Assembly: GCF_000485595.1 (NCBI RefSeq)
Contig: NW_014579362.1
Coordinates: 5,291 to 25,792, forward strand
Reading direction: 5' to 3'
Length of the DNA: 20,502 nucleotides
Source of the DNA: Priapulus caudatus
Taxonomy: Eukaryota; Priapulida; Priapulimorpha; Priapulimorphida; Priapulidae
The notes beneath the pieces are model-generated. The model saw nothing but the letters and a program-made list of their open reading frames with translations, did no database searches and had not been told where the DNA came from. Position 1 is the stretch's first letter; each line of letters begins with the position of its first letter. Shown here piece by piece: positions 18,638 through 20,502 of the stretch. A program made the position numbers and the translations under genes.

Positions 18638-19802
18638 TCAGTGGCGACACCTACACAGAAGCGCGACTGACAGCGCGAGAGGAAGCATCGTCGTCGTCGC
18701 GGCGACGACGGCGGCGGCGCTGTCGGCGCGCCGGCGCTCTTGACCCGGCCGCACGTTGCACAGCTCGTCGATGGACTTGCGCACCTTCGCGGACGCGTGG
18801 CGCGCCTGCTTGCGCAGCTGCTCGCACGCGCCCAGCACGTCCGGCGTGCTCGTCTCCGGCTGCGGTCCCGTCTCCCACGGCCGATCCTCGTCGTCCTCGT
18901 CGTCGTCCTCGTCCGGCGGCGGCGCGTGGCCGCGGTACACGTACCCGCACGCGGAGTTGGAGGCGAGCGATGGCAGCATGCACTGCGTTGTCGGTGGCGA
19001 CCAGATGCTGCCCGGCGCGCACTTCTGCCGTACGGGGATGCCGTTGTTACACTGGTAGAAGCGCGAGCACGCGGACGGGTCGGCCGCGTACTGCACGTCC
19101 AGCCGCCCGCACTCGCGCACCGCGAACGGGTGCGGACGCGGCGTGCGCGGCTTCGCCTCCGCCCCCGCGTCCGGCGGCGGAGTGTACCCGCCGGCGTCGG
19201 CAGGGGGCGCCGCCGCCGCGGCGACGTACACGAAGTTGCAGACGTCGTTGGCGGCTTCGACCGGCAGCTGGCAGCTCACCTTCGACGGCGTCCAGACGGT
19301 GCCGGCGGCGCAGCGGAACCGCCGCACGCCGCCGACGCAGCTGTAGAAGGCGGCGCACTCGGCCGCGTCGGCTGCGAACGTCTCGTTGTGCGCGAGCGCG
19401 TACGCGCACGCCGCAACGACGTACCCCGGCGGCGGCTCTGTCGTCGACGCGTTGCCGCCGTCGGGGTCATTCGTCGGGCTCCACGCCGCGACGGGCAGCG
19501 GCGTCGTGACGGCGCCCGCAACGTAGCCGCACACTTCGTTGACGGCCTGGTGCGGCAGCCTGCACTTGCGCTTGTCTGGCGCCCACACGGTGCCCGGCGG
19601 GCAGTTGTAGATTATCGGGCGGCCGTTCTCGCACTGGTAGAAGACGGTGCAGCGGTCAGGGTCGGCGACGTAGGACGTGTTGAGTGTGCGGCACTTGTCG
19701 ATGACGTACTGCGAGAAGACGGTGCCGTTGTGGCCCGCGTTCGGGTCGAACTCATACTTGCAGACGTCGTTCTCGGCCTCAGTCGGCAGCTCGCAGCGCC
19801 GC
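18638..19802 (-). CDS. Secreted chitin-binding protein, 3'-terminal exon with repeated type-2 chitin-binding domains
   Basis: Exon of 387 codons plus stop, open from a splice acceptor at 19803-19804. Three complete type-2 chitin-binding (peritrophin-A, CBM14) domains are visible, with six cysteines each: residues 37-91, 132-188 and 231-285. Spacing is C-x13(16)-C-x5-C-x8/9-C-x12-C-x10-C. All share an aromatic FYxC and a terminal LPxxAxNxxC. Residues 1-14 (RRCELPTEAENDVC) are the end of a fourth domain begun in an upstream exon. Pro/Thr/Ser/Ala-rich linkers separate them; the last is strongly acidic (DEDDDEDDED, 297-306). Several N-glycosylation sequons (NGT, NTS, NAS, NET) occur. The tail has a Lys/Arg-rich piece, then a short hydrophobic end (about 371-382) that could be a weak membrane or GPI signal. 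Extracellular binding to chitin in cuticle, gut lining or shell matrix is expected from the family. The signal peptide must lie in an unseen exon. The very GC-rich coding contrasts with its AT-rich surroundings. Confidence 0.93.
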
Positions 19803-19825
19803 CTGGCGATGCAAGAGAGAAATTT
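19803..19825 (-). other. 3' splice site of the chitin-binding gene
   Basis: On the minus strand a pyrimidine-rich tttctctcttgcatcgccag precedes the exon. The exon then starts with the last base of a codon, and reading continues straight into a chitin-binding domain end. This is the most convincing splice signal in the window. Confidence 0.75.
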
Positions 19826-20024
19826 AATGGATTTAACGCGGCCGGGCCGTCTGTCTACTTCGTGTTTGTTGTTTCGTGACAGCGCACCGGCGCTGCATCT
19901 CTGTTGATGTGCTGGCTAAATTATTTTGATAGTAACATCTTAGTAGCATTATTACGGCGTATCAGGCGTCTGCTCGGTCGCTAGCCTTGAAAGCTTTGTC
20001 GAGCTAGCTGTGAAACGGGGGTAG
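19826..20024. other. Intron or upstream segment, nothing recognised
   Basis: Sequence between the acceptor and the triplet-repeat tract. It falls quickly from GC-rich to mixed composition. No further chitin-binding cysteine pattern is readable on the minus strand, so the preceding exon is probably outside the window. Confidence 0.45.
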
Positions 20025-20164
20025 GCGGCGGCGGCGGTGGTGGTGGTGGCGGTGATGGTGGTGGATGTGATGATGGTGGTGGATGTGGTGTTGGTGGTGG
20101 CGGCGGTGTTGGTGGTGATGTTGTTGTTGTTATTGTTATTGTTATTGGTGGTGTTGTTGTTGTT

Positions 20165-20228
<64 letters not shown>

Positions 20229-20318
20229 TCGTCGTTGTTGGTGTTGTTGGCGGCGGAGGTGGCAGCAGCAGCAGAGGCGGAGGCGGAGGTGGCAGCAGCA
20301 GTAGCGGCGGTGGGGGAT
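20025..20318. repeat. Compound trinucleotide repeat tract
   Basis: GGT, GGC, GTT, GTC and GCA type triplets run in phase for nearly 300 bases; the purest block is (GTC)17 at 20165-20215. On the minus strand this gives a stop-free frame of Asn, Asp and Thr runs, and on other frames Arg runs. It lies where the chitin-binding gene should have an intron, so coding is unlikely. Confidence 0.93.
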
Positions 20319-20337
20319 AGCATGGCTCTTACAGATA

Positions 20338-20502
20338 CCCCTCACACTGACGTTCTCGCCCCTCACACTCACGTTCTCGCCCCTCACACTCACGTTCTCG
20401 CCCCTCACACTCACGTTCTCGCCCCTCACACTCACGTTCTCGCCCCTCACACTCACGTTCTCGCCCCTCACACTCACGTTCTCGCTCCTCACACTCACGT
20501 TC
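20338..20502. repeat. 21-bp minisatellite running off the window
   Basis: About 7.9 copies of a 21-base unit, cccctcacactcacgttctc plus g, starting at 20338, 20359, 20380 and so on. Copies are almost identical: the first has one change (20348) and the last visible one has another (20486). Because 21 is a multiple of three, each strand reads as a 7-residue repeat (SVRGENV on minus). The array continues past the window edge. Confidence 0.96.

Noticed and set aside
18740-19879. 379-codon + strand frame, Arg- and Ala-rich
   Set aside because: It is the antisense of the chitin-binding exon; the minus strand shows three conserved six-cysteine domains, so the + frame is a by-product of high GC.
19952-20498. 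Minus-strand frames with Asp, Asn, Thr or Arg runs
   Set aside because: They translate the trinucleotide tract and minisatellite; several frames are open at once and no non-repetitive domain is attached.

Overview
The window looks like nuclear DNA from an invertebrate animal. AT-rich intergenic sequence is packed with microsatellites, minisatellites and transposon debris, and it is broken by two short GC-rich coding islands, both on the minus strand. There is no bacterial gene organisation: no operons, no ribosome binding sites, and visible splice signals. I found no rRNA, tRNA or CRISPR array. Most long open frames are by-products of stop-free simple repeats.

Left part (1-8826): two ~290-320 bp inverted repeats face each other at 1-320 and 8538-8826. 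Between them lie a ~95-105 bp tandem array with an internal hairpin (862-1325), AT-rich sequence, and a broken Ty3/Gypsy-type gag-pol (about 2990-7351). The retroelement still shows gag, protease-like, reverse transcriptase, RNase H and integrase pieces in the usual order on the + strand, but in changing frames. A ~170 bp direct repeat occurs once inside this unit (7610-7779) and once directly outside its right end (8829-9001). Many differences in the left part are one-base indels, which raises the possibility of poorly polished sequence.

Middle (9002-18640): a 3-copy ~105 bp tandem repeat (9993-10312); AT-rich DNA; a long polypyrimidine tract (12260-12570) beside a small two-pass membrane protein gene (12582-12998, minus); a perfect 19-bp hairpin (13800-13840); a compound 3-bp-TSD MITE whose interior is a ~590 bp CACG-type microsatellite (15107-16034); and two hAT-like short elements (16295-16588, with near-matching 8-bp flanks, and 18065-18268).

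Right part (18638-20502): the 3'-terminal exon of a secreted multi-domain chitin-binding protein, with three complete and one partial type-2 (peritrophin-A/CBM14) domains on the minus strand. It is preceded on its 5' side by a recognisable splice acceptor, then by triplet-repeat DNA and a 21-bp minisatellite that runs off the window. The two host genes have no visible functional link. The clearest biological statements are the chitin-binding gene, the unassigned two-TM protein, and a layered record of transposon insertion.
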